A stretch of DNA of 64,000 bases from Marinobacter confluentis (GCF_004785685.1 NZ_SRPF01000002.1:806001-870000); one strand, 5' to 3'. Positions 45,422 to 59,569 are shown, counted from the stretch's first letter. Translations and numbers: made by a program. The notes: generated by a model not told the origin, from the letters alone.

Positions 45422-48400
45422 CCGGGTCAGCCACGCGACAGCGAATCACATAGATACACACCGACGGCACCACCAGCAACGTCAGCACCGTAGACGCCAG
45501 CAGCCCCGAGATGATGGCCCAGGCCATAGGCGGCCAGAGGGTGGAGCTGGAGAACGCCAGTGGCAGCAGCCCTGCCACGGTTGTAGCTGTGGTCAGCAGG
45601 ATTGGCCGCGTGCGTTGCTCCACGGCCTTGCGGACGGCGTCACGGATGGCATCGCCCTGTTCCAGCTGACGGTCCATCACATCCAGCAGGACAATCGCGT
45701 TGTTCACCACGATACCTACCAGGGCGATAACCCCCAGCAAGGACTGGAAACCAAACGGCGAGCCCGACATCACCAGGCCCGGGAATATGCCCACCGTAGC
45801 CAGGGGCACCGTCAGCAGAATAATACCCACGCGCTTGAACGAATTGAACTGCAGCAACAGGAAAAACAGCAACAGCAGTAGCCCGATGGGAGCGGTGGTC
45901 AGCAGGGCGTCGTTGGCCTCGCCCGAACCCTCGGCATCGCCGCCCAGTTCCATCCGTGTACCTTCTGGCAGTGGATTGTCTGCCAGCGCTTTGTCCAGCC
46001 CCTCCAGAGCCTGACTGAAGCTGTACCCCACCAACAGGTTAGACCACACCGAATTCATGGGCGTGCCGTTGCGCTGGTATATCGCAGCGGATTCCCAGGC
46101 CGTGTCTACCGAGGCAATCGCTGACAGGGGCACCGCATCCCCCTGTTCGTTGTAGATATTGATCGACAACAACCGGGACAGGGACAGATTGATGCCCTCA
46201 CGGGAGCGCAGCACCAGTGGAATCGGGTCTTCTTCCTGGCGGTACTGCTCGGCCACTACACCAAAACTCTGGCCGTACAGGCTCTGGGCTACGTCCGACC
46301 GGTCCAGCCCGAAGCGCGCGGCGCTGGCATCGTCCACATTTATGGCAATGCTCGGCACCCCAAGGTCGAGGTTATGGCGCACGTCGACCGTGCCTTCAAC
46401 ACGCCGCAATGCGGAATACACCTGCTCAACCGCCTGCGCGCGAGTCTGGTCATCGGCGTGATAGAGCCTTATCTCAACCGGGGCCGGCCGGGGTGGGCCC
46501 TGGCCGAGAATACCCACGGTCAGCCGCAACTCCGGGAATTCATTGCGGGCGTGCTCGCGAATCCAACGCACCATTTCCGTGGTGTCTTCCAGGGTCGGTG
46601 TTTCAACCACAATACGGCCACGATTGGGCGCCTTGGGCTCCCGTTGCAGGTTGTAGTAGAAGCTCGGGCCCGTAAACCCGATGAACCGGTGAATCCTGAC
46701 CGCATTTTCCCGGGTGCGTATGGCCCGCTCCAGGTCAGAGGCGACATCAGAGGTGCGTTCAAGATCTGTGCCTTCCGGCATGTAGAGCTCAACCACCACC
46801 TGGGGCCGATCAGCATTGGGAAAAAACTGCTTCTTCATGAAGGGTGTCATGGCCAGGCTGACCGCAACCAGGGCGGTACCGGCCAGAACAAGAACCCCTG
46901 GCCGCCGGGACACCAGCGCCCCCAGAAACCGGGAAAAGCCGACCAGCGGGTTCTCTTTCACACCGGCTTCCCGGCGCTTCAGAAACCGGGCCGCCAGCAG
47001 AGGCACCGCTGAAATCGCCAGCAGGTAGCTGACCGACAGCGTCAGCATGATCATGACCGGCACACCCCGGGTGAAATCGGCGGTACCGCCCTTGGAAAGC
47101 AGCAGCGGCGCAAAGGCCGCCAGGGTGGTACCCGTAGACGCACCCAGTGGCCCAGCCAGTTCTTTCACCGCCCGGGTCAGCGCGTCCAGCCGGCGCATGC
47201 CGTCGTCCAGATAGCCCTGGATGCTCTCCACAATCACGATGGCGTTATCAATCAGGATACCCAGGGAAATCACCATGCCGATCACCGCGATCTGATGCAG
47301 CACACCGCCCCCAAGGTCATACAGGCCAATACTGATCAACGCCACCATGGGCAGTATTGACGCCACCAGCAGCCCCATGCGGATGCCCATGCCGGTAAAC
47401 ACCACCGCGACGATAATGAGCACAGACAACACCAGGCTCCAGGCCAGGTTATCCAGCCGGTCCTTGACCTTGTCTGGCTGGAAGAACATCTCGCGGATTT
47501 CATAGGGGGCAAAGTTGTCCTCGATCAGGGCCAGACGTTCCCGCACCCGCTCGCCAAAACGGATGGCGTCCGTTGAGCCTTCTTCAAGGTAAAGCGACAC
47601 CAACACCACGCGCTCGCTATCGAACCAGGCTTCTGGCTGCCTTGGTTCCGCCGGGCCGCGCCAAACGTCGGCGGCAGCGGCAAGGGGCACCTGGGAGCCA
47701 TCCGGTAATTCAATGGGGGTTGCCCGAATGGCATCGACACTGCTGAATTCACTGTTGGGCAGCACCGACACGCGGCGCCCCTCGGAAACAATGTAACCAC
47801 CGGGAATGGTCTGGTTGCGTTGGGCCAGGGTGTTCAGCACCCGGGCAGGGGAAATGCCCAGCTGGTACATGGCGGCATCGTCCAGCGCCAGGGTGACCTG
47901 TTCATCGGCGTCTGCTGCCAGTTCAACCCGCGACATGCCGCGAATATCCGACAGATTATCCTTCAGGCGTTCCGCCACGTCCGTCAGTTCTACCACCGAT
48001 GAAGAACCGCCGACCGCCAGGATGATGGCGGGAATATCGATCATCCGGTCATCCAGCACCATATCGCCAACATCATCGGGAAACTGCAGGCGCGCGCGTT
48101 CCATGGCCAGGCGAACCCGTTCCCAGGCTGCGGCTGTTTCATAGATGGTGTCATTCAGGCGTATATTCAGCACCGCCACACCGGTACGACCGGTGGCCTG
48201 AATCCAGTCGATTTCCTCAACCTGCTGTAGCTCGTCAGACAGCGGGTCCACCACCAGGCGATTCACCGCCTCGGCACTGGCACCCGGGTAGCTCACCGTC
48301 AGCAGACCTGCCCGGTAAGGAAAGGTAGGGTCTTCCTGGCGAGGCATGGTGCTATAGGCGGCAATACCCAGTATGCACATCATCACCACAATCATGCCCA

Positions 48401-48452
48401 GCAGACGCTGGAACTTCAGCAGGCGTGAGGCCTTCGACGGACTGGAGACCAT
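45405..48452 (-). CDS. RND efflux permease
   Basis: The 1015-residue protein has the RND layout: two sets of six helices (N-terminal MVVMMCILGIAAYS and GISLGILIDNAIVIVESIQGYLD in TM4) with two large periplasmic loops. In TM4 of AcrB two adjacent Asp residues carry protons; here the sequence is IDNAIV, with one Asp and an Asn, a common variant. It is coupled to the adaptor gene by a TGATG overlap. No outer-membrane channel gene is nearby. The substrate is unknown; the neighbouring TetR suggests inducible drug or metabolite export. Confidence 0.93.
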   Translation of the reverse strand: MVSSPSKASRLLKFQRLLGMIVVMMCILGIAAYSTMPRQEDPTFPYRAGLLTVSYPGASAEAVNRLVVDPLSDELQQVEEIDWIQATGRTGVAVLNIRLNDTIYETAAAWERVRLAMERARLQFPDDVGDMVLDDRMIDIPAIILAVGGSSSVVELTDVAERLKDNLSDIRGMSRVELAADADEQVTLALDDAAMYQLGISPARVLNTLAQRNQTIPGGYIVSEGRRVSVLPNSEFSSVDAIRATPIELPDGSQVPLAAAADVWRGPAEPRQPEAWFDSERVVLVSLYLEEGSTDAIRFGERVRERLALIEDNFAPYEIREMFFQPDKVKDRLDNLAWSLVLSVLIIVAVVFTGMGIRMGLLVASILPMVALISIGLYDLGGGVLHQIAVIGMVISLGILIDNAIVIVESIQGYLDDGMRRLDALTRAVKELAGPLGASTGTTLAAFAPLLLSKGGTADFTRGVPVMIMLTLSVSYLLAISAVPLLAARFLKRREAGVKENPLVGFSRFLGALVSRRPGVLVLAGTALVAVSLAMTPFMKKQFFPNADRPQVVVELYMPEGTDLERTSDVASDLERAIRTRENAVRIHRFIGFTGPSFYYNLQREPKAPNRGRIVVETPTLEDTTEMVRWIREHARNEFPELRLTVGILGQGPPRPAPVEIRLYHADDQTRAQAVEQVYSALRRVEGTVDVRHNLDLGVPSIAINVDDASAARFGLDRSDVAQSLYGQSFGVVAEQYRQEEDPIPLVLRSREGINLSLSRLLSINIYNEQGDAVPLSAIASVDTAWESAAIYQRNGTPMNSVWSNLLVGYSFSQALEGLDKALADNPLPEGTRMELGGDAEGSGEANDALLTTAPIGLLLLLFFLLLQFNSFKRVGIILLTVPLATVGIFPGLVMSGSPFGFQSLLGVIALVGIVVNNAIVLLDVMDRQLEQGDAIRDAVRKAVEQRTRPILLTTATTVAGLLPLAFSSSTLWPPMAWAIISGLLASTVLTLLVVPSVCIYVIRCRVADPVNAPA

Positions 48453-49600
48453 CAGCGCACCTCCACGGCGTCGCCGTCGGTCACCTTGGTCATGCCTGCG
48501 TAAATCACCTGGTCGCCGCTGGTGAGCTCGCTGGAGCTTACAACAACCCGCTCCCCGACAATCCGCTGCACCGTGACCGGTACCCGGACAGCCTTGCCAT
48601 CGACCACCCGGAATACGCTTTCACCACCGTTGGATTTCATCACCGCCAGCATGGGTACCGTTGTGGCCGTCAGATTGGTCGGGGTTATCCCCACTTCCAC
48701 CGGCTCACCCGGCTCAAGGGTCTCTGCTGGCAGGCTGATCAGCACCGGATGTAGCTCACCGCGGACACTGCCTGCCTGGGCAATCTCCACCACCGAGCCA
48801 TTTTCCGGCGGGCGACTGCGGTCCTGAACCGACCAGACCGGCAGCAGATTACCCAGTGCCACATGGTCAAGCAGGTATGCCGGCACACGCACTTCTACCT
48901 CGCGGCCCTGGGGGGAAGACAGACGCATGACCGGCTGGCCTGCGGCCACAAATTCGTCCTGCTCCACCAGAATTGCCTCAACCCGGCCGGCAAAAGGTGC
49001 CCGCAGCTCGCTTTCCTTCAGCAGCCGTGTCGCCTCCGCCAGCGAAGCGTTGGCGGTAGCCATGCTGGCGCGCAGGCTGTCCCGGCGGGAAGCCAGCTGT
49101 TCCAGGGACTGCTCTGACACCATGCCGCGCTCGTGCAGCCGCCGCGAACGTTCCCATTCGCGCTGGGCCTGATCAAACTGGGTCCGCAATTCTTCCAGCC
49201 TGGCCGCGGCCGAATCACGGGCCGGTTCAAGGGCGGGATTGTAGACCCTACCCAGAAGATCCCCGGCCGCCACTTTCTGGCCCAGCTCTACCGACTGCTG
49301 TTCCAGCGTACCGCTGACCTGAAACGTCAAAGTTGCACGCTGCGCTGCCTGCACAATGCCGGAGAAGCGAAGCTGAACGCCTTCGGTCTGCCCACCCGTC
49401 ACTTCTGCCGTTCGCACCGGAACCACCTGGCTGCTCTGTTGCTGGCCGCGATCATTTGAAGGCTCCGTGGATTTACAGCCCACGAACAGAAACACCATTA
49501 CAGCCATCAGCGTGCTTAACAGTGTCTTGCGCAAGTCGCCAGTTGCCAGGCGCGTAACGGGGCGAATCAGGGGGCGAAGTGAAAGGCGCCGGATGGTCAT
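48452..49600 (-). CDS. RND efflux periplasmic adaptor lipoprotein
   Basis: This 382-residue membrane fusion protein has an N-terminal signal with the lipobox FLFVGC, a lipoyl-like half motif (GIVQAAQRATLTFQVSGTLEQQSVELGQKVAAGDLLGRV), a coiled-coil hairpin (about residues 125-190, PARDSAAARLEELRTQFDQ through LAEATRLL) and the second half (RAPFAGRVEAILVEQDEFV). The MacA/AcrA-type adaptor links the permease to an outer-membrane channel. The promoter lies upstream in the divergent region with tetR. Confidence 0.92.
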   Translation of the reverse strand: MTIRRLSLRPLIRPVTRLATGDLRKTLLSTLMAVMVFLFVGCKSTEPSNDRGQQQSSQVVPVRTAEVTGGQTEGVQLRFSGIVQAAQRATLTFQVSGTLEQQSVELGQKVAAGDLLGRVYNPALEPARDSAAARLEELRTQFDQAQREWERSRRLHERGMVSEQSLEQLASRRDSLRASMATANASLAEATRLLKESELRAPFAGRVEAILVEQDEFVAAGQPVMRLSSPQGREVEVRVPAYLLDHVALGNLLPVWSVQDRSRPPENGSVVEIAQAGSVRGELHPVLISLPAETLEPGEPVEVGITPTNLTATTVPMLAVMKSNGGESVFRVVDGKAVRVPVTVQRIVGERVVVSSSELTSGDQVIYAGMTKVTDGDAVEVR

Positions 49601-49652
49601 TTTGTTATTCCTGTTTAAAGAGTCCGTTCTTCAATGTAAAAACCACTATTTC

Positions 49653-49683
49653 GACATAATGTCATTCTTTGACAAATTGTCAA
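49653..49683. promoter_or_regulatory. Twin palindromic operator over the RND promoter
   Basis: Two palindromes with the core GACA-N3-TGTC lie 18 bp apart centre to centre: GACATAATGTC (49653-49663) and TTGACAAATTGTCAA (49669-49683). On the minus strand the second covers a perfect -35 box TTGACA (49683 to 49678), and the first covers a -10-like CATTAT (49661 to 49656) at 16-bp spacing. This fits repression of the adaptor-permease genes by the divergent TetR protein. Confidence 0.65.
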
Positions 49684-49744
49684 TAATGAGTTTTCATTTA
49701 CCCTATCCTTTATACTGACGTTGCCAACCCGCCCCAGGAAACCC

Positions 49745-50398
49745 ATGACCGAACCCCTGAAAACCCGAAGAGAGAAGGAAAAGCAGGCCCGATACGACGC
49801 CATTCTTGACGCCGCCGAACTGGTCTTTTCGGAAAAAGGCTACGAGCGAACATCGATGGATGACATCGCGCGCACCGCCAGCCTCAGCCGGGCGCTTCTC
49901 TATGTCTACTTCAAGGACAAGGCTTCGATCCAGCGGGGGATCATGTTGCGGGCCGGCGAAAGTCTTCGCAGAAGATTCAAGGAAGCACGGGCGACCGCCA
50001 GCACCGGGCTGGCGCAGATTTCTGCCATGGGCCGGGCCTATTACCAGTTCTACCGGGACGAGCCGGACTATTTCAACGCACTGACCGCAGCATCAACCGC
50101 CATGGCCAGCGCTGATGAGGAACAGGCCGAGGCCATGATGTGCTCCAAATCGGATATGATGGAACTGATGGTAGGCGCCATACGCCTGGGGCTTGAAGAC
50201 GGCACGATCGACCGCAACCGTATTCAGGACCCACTGGAGACCGCGCTTTATCTCAGGGGCGCCCTGCACGGCGTGATCATGCTTTGCCAGAGCGAGCAGG
50301 CAGGCTTTAACGCCATGGCTGGCCTCGACCAGGGCGCGGCGGAATCGCTGATCCGCCACACTATGGAGATGCTGACGACGTCAATCTCGGCGGGATAA
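49745..50398 (+). CDS. TetR/AcrR-family regulator
   Basis: The 217-residue protein has an N-terminal helix-turn-helix (AELVFSEKGYERTSMDDIARTASLSRALLYVYFKDKASI) and a mostly helical ligand-binding C-terminal domain. It is divergent from the RND operon, the usual arrangement of a local repressor. The ATG at 49745 has CAGGA 5 nt upstream. The inducer is unknown. The gene ends 5 bp from the convergent astB. Confidence 0.92.
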   Translation: MTEPLKTRREKEKQARYDAILDAAELVFSEKGYERTSMDDIARTASLSRALLYVYFKDKASIQRGIMLRAGESLRRRFKEARATASTGLAQISAMGRAYYQFYRDEPDYFNALTAASTAMASADEEQAEAMMCSKSDMMELMVGAIRLGLEDGTIDRNRIQDPLETALYLRGALHGVIMLCQSEQAGFNAMAGLDQGAAESLIRHTMEMLTTSISAG

Positions 50399-50403
50399 CC
50401 GGC

Positions 50404-51744
50404 CTACAGCTGGAAATCGTAGATCGAGCCCAGGCCCAGAATGCCGCTGAGTTCATCCAGCGCCTTGCGGACTTCCTCCAGCAGCATGGGATCGCCCAGA
50501 TCCTCCTGGCTCAATTGATCCCGGTAATGGGCTTCAACCCAGGTGGTCAGCCGCTGATAAAGGGCATCCGTCATCAATACGCCCGGGTGCATGGCATTCA
50601 GCTCGTCGTCGTTCAAAACCACCCGAAGCCGCAGACACGCGGGCCCGCCGCCATTGCGCATGGACTGTTTGACATCGAACACCTCCACCGAGGTGATCGG
50701 GCCCGGGCCACTGACCAGGTCATCCAGATAACGGCTGACCGAATCAATTTCACGGCACTCGCCGGGCACCGCCAGCATCATGCCATCGGGTGTATTCAGC
50801 AACTGGCTGTTGAACAGATAGGAGGCCACCGCATCTTCCAGGGGCACCTGATCCCGGCTGACTCTAACCGCTTCCAGCTCTGCGCCGGTCAGGCGCGAGC
50901 GGATATCTGCCAGCACCCGACCTTCGTCCAGAAAGGCCATTTCATGGTAGAAAAGTGTGTTGCCATTGCCTACGGCGATAACGTCGTTGTGGAACACACC
51001 TGCGTCGATGGCATCCGGGTTCTGCTGGGCGAATACCGCGTTTCGGTCCGTTAAGCCATGCAACCGGGCAATAGCCTGGGACGCCTCCAGTGTCTGCCTT
51101 GCCGGGTAGCGCTTTGGCGCTGGTGCCTGCTCATTGAACGCCACCTGGCCATACACGAAAAGCTCAACACCCGGATCACCGTAACCGTTGCACAATCTGG
51201 TGTGGTTGGCGGCGCCCTCGTCCCCGAACTGGCTGACTGAAGGCAGCGCCGGATGGTGGGCGAAGTAGGCGTCATCCGCAAACATCGCTTTCAGCGCGCG
51301 ACCGGTAACCCTGTGTTCGATGGAACGGTGAAACTTGGCACTGAGGTTCGCAGGCGTGAAATGCACCCGGTGGTCTGCGGTGTCGGCACTGGGCGATACG
51401 GTCGCCGCGTTCGCCGTCCACATGGTGGAAGCGGAAGACACCGCGGCCAGTATCGACGGGTGGTTTTCGGCGGCGGCTCTTAGCACCTGTTCATCCGTGC
51501 CTTCAAAACCCAGCGCCCTGAGCGTTGGCAGATGAGGCCTTTCGTGGGGCGGCAGTACGCCCTGTACATAGCCCCGGTCTGCCAGCCGTTTCATCTTGGC
51601 CAGGCCCTGCAACGCCGCTTCCTTTGGGTTGGACACCGCGTGGACGTTGGATTTTGACGCGACATTGCCCCAGGACAATCCAGCGTAGTTGTGAGTCGGC
51701 CCTACCAGGCCATCGAAATTGGCTTCTACCGCGTGTCTGGCCAT
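50404..51744 (-). CDS. astB: N-succinylarginine dihydrolase AstB
   Basis: AstB hydrolyses N2-succinylarginine to succinylornithine, CO2 and ammonia, step 2 of the AST pathway. The 446-residue protein has family landmarks [16 protein letters not shown] at the start, [19 protein letters not shown] (catalytic His region), and [17 protein letters not shown] with the nucleophile Cys. It is the last gene of the aruC-F-G-D-B operon and starts 11 bp after astD ends. Confidence 0.95.
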   Translation of the reverse strand: MARHAVEANFDGLVGPTHNYAGLSWGNVASKSNVHAVSNPKEAALQGLAKMKRLADRGYVQGVLPPHERPHLPTLRALGFEGTDEQVLRAAAENHPSILAAVSSASTMWTANAATVSPSADTADHRVHFTPANLSAKFHRSIEHRVTGRALKAMFADDAYFAHHPALPSVSQFGDEGAANHTRLCNGYGDPGVELFVYGQVAFNEQAPAPKRYPARQTLEASQAIARLHGLTDRNAVFAQQNPDAIDAGVFHNDVIAVGNGNTLFYHEMAFLDEGRVLADIRSRLTGAELEAVRVSRDQVPLEDAVASYLFNSQLLNTPDGMMLAVPGECREIDSVSRYLDDLVSGPGPITSVEVFDVKQSMRNGGGPACLRLRVVLNDDELNAMHPGVLMTDALYQRLTTWVEAHYRDQLSQEDLGDPMLLEEVRKALDELSGILGLGSIYDFQL

Positions 51745-51755
51745 GATCGGTTCCG

Positions 51756-54371
<2,616 letters not shown>

Positions 54372-54378
<7 letters not shown>

Positions 54379-55397
54379 GGGGACACCCGAACACTGTCGC
54401 CGGCATCCAGGCCCAGGCAGTGCCAGGCTTTGACCGGCACTTTGATATCGCCGGTCAGGGCTTCCTGCATCGAGGTCACCGTGCAGCGGAACTGTGCCTG
54501 GATACCGCCGGAAATCAGGCAGCGTTCACCGTCATCGGTCGGGCTGCCATGCAGCTTGCCAGACAGACTGGAAACGATGGTTTTGAGGCTGTCTGTCCGG
54601 GCTTCAAGTACTGGCCCCGCATCAAAAATATCCAGATAGGCCCCTGCCTGGAAACCTTCACGCTGAAGCAGTTCATAGGTGGCCCGGGTTTTTTCATGGG
54701 CCTGACCCAATGCCGCCTGGGCTTCCGGCGTTAGCAGGGTGACGTAGATCGGATTCGGCGGCATCAGCTCGGCGATAAAGGTTTTGCTGAGCGCGCCGGA
54801 ATGCTGGTCTGCCGTCTCGAAATCCATATTGAAAAAATGACGCCCCAGGCTGTCCCAGAACGGCACCTCGCCGTTTTCAGTCTGCACGCCCTGGATTTCC
54901 ACAACCGTGTGATCACTGAACAGCGGTCGATGGCTGGCGATGAACATCAACCGTGCCCGGGATAACAGCTCGAACGCTTCGCTTCCCTTGAGTTCCGGGT
55001 CGATAGTGAAAGCACACAGCAAGGTGTGGCCGGTCAGTGCGTGAGAGGGATACAGAACGTCTACCCGATTGGACACACCCAGCTCGTGAGAGGCGTGTAT
55101 AAGAGCATCTTTACGGTAGTTGTAGAAGGGCTGTCCGTGCCCAGCGCTGGAGTCGATACCGGCAACACCTCGAACGTCGCCGGTGTCGGTGTTCTCCAGC
55201 ACAAACAGAAAGCGCAGGGTTTCGTCGGGTCCAGTCGTGCCACCAGCATTTTGAAAAGCCCGAACCGACTGCTCGATTTTTGCTGCCAGGGCTTCATCTT
55301 TTCTGGGCAGCGTTGAGGACAACCGGGGGCCGATACCCTCGGCCAGCGCCAGAATAGCTTTCAGGTCGCCCGGCTGTGCCGGTCGCACCAGCCACAT
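54372..55397 (-). CDS. aruF: Arginine/ornithine succinyltransferase alpha subunit AruF
   Basis: The 341-residue partner of AruG shares the AstA fold: MWLVRPAQPGDLKAILALAEG, LLCAFTIDPELKGSEAFELLSRARLMFI, EIQGVQTENGEVPFWDSLGRHFFNMDF and the C-terminal HCLGLDAGDSVRV. E. coli has a single AstA; two paralogous subunits mark the Pseudomonas-type aru system. It lies 23 bp after aruC and overlaps aruG. Confidence 0.93.
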
Positions 55398-55419
55398 AGG
55401 CAGCTCCTCTCGTTGGCGG

Positions 55420-56646
<1,227 letters not shown>

Positions 56647-56685
56647 TCAAGCGTTATCTCAGATATGAGTTCGATGATACGCCAC

Positions 56686-58140
56686 TCAGGGCATCAGCAC
56701 ATCCGGAGAACCCACTGCATTCAGCTCGATTACTTCCAGTGGGCGCTGCTGACTTCTGGCCATCAGTGTTTTAACGATCAGTTTGTAGGAGTCCAGATCA
56801 AAATTCACCGCCTGGCTGTTCAGAGACAGGTCCGCCAGCTCCTCGCGTTCATGCACCGTGGCTACGTGCATCCAATTGTAGACTATGAGAATGTCCGTCC
56901 GTTCACGATCCGGATTATGCTCAACCACCCCTACCGGCCCTTTCCATGGCCAGGTTTTCAGACGCAGGCCGTGGAAGGCAATCTGCATGCGCAGGTTGTA
57001 CTTGACCCTGTCTTCTCCGCCGTCGCACGCACCCTTGCAGCGCCCCAGTGTCCGCTGGAAACAGGGGCCTTCCTGGTCGGGCTCCAGGCCAAGCAGCTTG
57101 TTGCACAGATCGTTCTTGGCGGCGATGCCGCTGAGCGCCTTTTCTGCGTCTTTCTTGCTGCGGAAAAGACCGAAGTAATCCCCCAGCCTGTGGGGCTCGA
57201 TTTCCCGAACCAGGCGCGCCTGAAGGTAGCCCTGACTGTTCTCCGTCAGTTCAATGCTGACCAGATTCTTGGCGGCCCGAGAGCGGCGGTTGAACAGCGG
57301 CTTCATCTGCTTGATCTGTCTCAGTTCCAGCAACAGTGCGCCCAGTTCCCCGGCGGTTTCGGTCCAGTCCACCCGCCGCAGGCTTTCGGACATTCTGACC
57401 CCACGGCTGGTGTTGTGGTCCCCGGAAAAATGCGAGGCCACCCGCTGGGCAATGTTGGTGCTTTTGCCCACGTATAGCAGTACGTCATTCTCACCGTAGA
57501 AGCGATAGACCCCAGGCGCCCGGGGCAGATCATGGAGTATGTCAGTCGGCAGGTGGGAGGGAATGCTGGGCCGCTGCAGCAGATTGTTCAGGGCCGCGTT
57601 CATGGGCTCCGGCCCGTGCTCGGCCAGCGCATGCTCGAAGAACGCCAGCATAGCCGCCACATCCCCCATGGCGCGGTGGCGCTGTACCCGGGCCAGGTTG
57701 TGTCGATCGATCAGCGCATCCATGTTATGACGACGGAATTCCGGGTACAGGCGCCGGGAAAGCTTCACCGTGCAAAGCACCTTCGCGGAGAACAATCGGC
57801 CCAGGCGGCGAAATTCGGATTTGATAAAGCCGTAATCAAAGCGCGCGTTGTGGGCGACAAATATTTTGCCCTCAAGTTGGGCTTCCAGATCATCCGCAAT
57901 CGCTTCAAATCTGGGGGCGTCTGCCACCATCTCGTTCGATATACCGGTGAACCGTTCGATGAAGGGTGAGATGCGGGTTTCGGGATTCAGCAGGGTCTGC
58001 CACTGCCCCACCATTTCGCCATCCCGCCAGAAGCGAATGCCGATTTCGGTAATCCGGTCCCGGGATGAATTACCGCCGGTTGTCTCGATGTCGAGAAACG
58101 CAAAGGTGTTTGAAGTCAGGGTATCTGCTTTGTTGGCCAT
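56686..58140 (-). CDS. DEDDh exonuclease fused to GIY-YIG (UvrC/Cho-like) endonuclease domain
   Basis: The 484-residue protein joins two nucleases. Residues 11-175 are a DnaQ-type 3'-5' exonuclease with all five DEDDh residues visible: Asp17 and Glu19 (FLDIETTGG), Asp102 (AHNARFDYGF), His155 and Asp160 (HRAMGDVAA). Residues about 205-285 are a GIY-YIG domain (APGVYRFYGENDVLLYVGKSTNIAQRVASHF, with the Tyr pair and Arg233), like UvrC and Cho. The rest (to 484) is Cys-containing (LLGLEPDQEGPCFQRTLGRCKGAC) as in UvrC/Cho. It suggests a repair role. It ends just before aruC. Confidence 0.9.
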   Translation of the reverse strand: MANKADTLTSNTFAFLDIETTGGNSSRDRITEIGIRFWRDGEMVGQWQTLLNPETRISPFIERFTGISNEMVADAPRFEAIADDLEAQLEGKIFVAHNARFDYGFIKSEFRRLGRLFSAKVLCTVKLSRRLYPEFRRHNMDALIDRHNLARVQRHRAMGDVAAMLAFFEHALAEHGPEPMNAALNNLLQRPSIPSHLPTDILHDLPRAPGVYRFYGENDVLLYVGKSTNIAQRVASHFSGDHNTSRGVRMSESLRRVDWTETAGELGALLLELRQIKQMKPLFNRRSRAAKNLVSIELTENSQGYLQARLVREIEPHRLGDYFGLFRSKKDAEKALSGIAAKNDLCNKLLGLEPDQEGPCFQRTLGRCKGACDGGEDRVKYNLRMQIAFHGLRLKTWPWKGPVGVVEHNPDRERTDILIVYNWMHVATVHEREELADLSLNSQAVNFDLDSYKLIVKTLMARSQQRPLEVIELNAVGSPDVLMP

Positions 58141-58327
58141 GGCCCATTCTACGCCACAGAACAGAGTGCGGATGGTTGGGGACCAGCAAGGTCGTCAAAA
58201 GTTCATCGCAGGAAAATTCGGCTGTATAGACATTAGTATGATTAATGCACGAATTTAATTGTGTAGTCACTGATTGGTAATTATTTTAAGGGTGTTCGAA
58301 CAATAATAACGTGTGGAGAAAACAATA

Positions 58328-59479
58328 ATGCAAAGCAACAAATTAAGACTCGCTATTCGTGCAACGGCAGCCGCCGCTGTTTTCAGTGTTGCAGGTCAGG
58401 CTAATGCGATCGAGCTGAACCCCGGAGAGTGGAAAGCAGACCTGTATGGTTTTGCTCGTATGGCAGCGGCCTATGACATTGATCAGGATATCGCCTCTGG
58501 CGGCCGCGCTGGCAACTTCGCCAGCATTGCAACAGACGGCAGTGACACGAACGACGGCCACTTTGGCGCTGACGCCACCGGTACCCGTCTGGGTCTGACC
58601 ACGACTTCCCCAGAAGGCGTAAAAGTTCTGGTCGAATTCGACTTCGACAATAGCGGGAACCTCGACCCTCGCCTGCGCCGCGGCTTCGGTGAATACAAGG
58701 GTGTTCTTATCGGTCAGGAATGGTCAAACTACAACAGCTTTGTAGGCAACCCTTCTATCCTCGACTGGGACAACCTGCCAGGCCGTGCTGGCCTCCAGAG
58801 CCGTATCACGCAAGCTCGGTATACAACTGGCGCCCTGTCTTTCTCAATTGAGGATGACACCAGCAGCTCCAGCGCTCAAACTAACGTTGCCGGCACAACT
58901 GGAGACAAATCGTCACTTCCAGTATTTACTGCGCGCCTGGAAGACAAAGCGGGCGGAATCAGCTACTCGGTTGGCGCACTGCTGAAACAGGTTTCCTATG
59001 ACGACACTGTAGAAGACGATAGCGCAATCGGTTTCGCAACTTTCGTTGCAGGTCGCATTGCAGTGACGGATATGCTTACCATCATGGGCTCTGCAAGCTT
59101 TACTGACGGAGCAGCAAACTACATCTACCGGTCCGGTGAAAACTTCGGCGGCTTTGAAGCCTATGCCAAAACCAACGGTGACCTCGAGACCATCGAAGCC
59201 TATGGCGCCAACATCGGTGCTGGCCTGAACCTGGGCAACGGTCGGTCCATCAACGTCGGTTACGGCACAACAATGAAAGACCTGGATGATGGCGTTGACG
59301 ATGGCGTAATCGCAGCTACAACTGCTGAGAGCAACACCATGGTTGCCGTGAACTACCAGTGGAAGCCGGTGAACCGCGTCAACATGGGCGTTGAGTTCGC
59401 TCGCCTGTCTACCGAGAATCAGAACGGTGACGACGGCGACGCCAACCGCGTGATGTTCGTAGGTCAGTACAACTTCTAA
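58328..59479 (+). CDS. Outer-membrane porin, DcaP-like
   Basis: The 383-residue protein has a signal peptide cleaved after GQANA, a beta-barrel body of alternating residues with acidic loops, and a C-terminal Phe (VGQYNF) as needed for BAM insertion. Its mature start ELNPGEWKADLYGFARMAAAYDID, TRLGLTTTSPEGVKVLVEFDF and VLIGQEWSNYNSFV match the DcaP-type trimeric porin family, which passes dicarboxylates and other small acids. The ATG at 58328 is preferred with GGAG 9 nt upstream; a GTG at 58313 would abut it. The promoter was not clearly found. Confidence 0.88.
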   Translation: MQSNKLRLAIRATAAAAVFSVAGQANAIELNPGEWKADLYGFARMAAAYDIDQDIASGGRAGNFASIATDGSDTNDGHFGADATGTRLGLTTTSPEGVKVLVEFDFDNSGNLDPRLRRGFGEYKGVLIGQEWSNYNSFVGNPSILDWDNLPGRAGLQSRITQARYTTGALSFSIEDDTSSSSAQTNVAGTTGDKSSLPVFTARLEDKAGGISYSVGALLKQVSYDDTVEDDSAIGFATFVAGRIAVTDMLTIMGSASFTDGAANYIYRSGENFGGFEAYAKTNGDLETIEAYGANIGAGLNLGNGRSINVGYGTTMKDLDDGVDDGVIAATTAESNTMVAVNYQWKPVNRVNMGVEFARLSTENQNGDDGDANRVMFVGQYNF

Positions 59480-59503
59480 GCAACCGTTTAGAAGTCTTGA
59501 ATA

Positions 59504-59533
59504 CAAAAACCCCGGCTTCGGCCGGGGTTTTTG
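59504..59533 (+). terminator. Intrinsic terminator of the porin gene
   Basis: CAAAAACCCCGGC (59504-59516) and GCCGGGGTTTTTG (59521-59533) form a perfect 13-bp stem with a TTCG tetraloop and a T tract on the plus strand. It lies 25 bp after the porin stop. Confidence 0.95.
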
Positions 59534-59569
59534 TTGGTTTGAAGAAAAGTAATCGGGCCTGGCACAAAA

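Noticed and set aside
58231..58310. Promoter boxes and TGTTCGAACA palindrome before the porin gene
   Set aside because: Several AT-rich -10-like hexamers exist but none has a good -35 at the right distance, and the 10-bp palindrome is too short to interpret alone.
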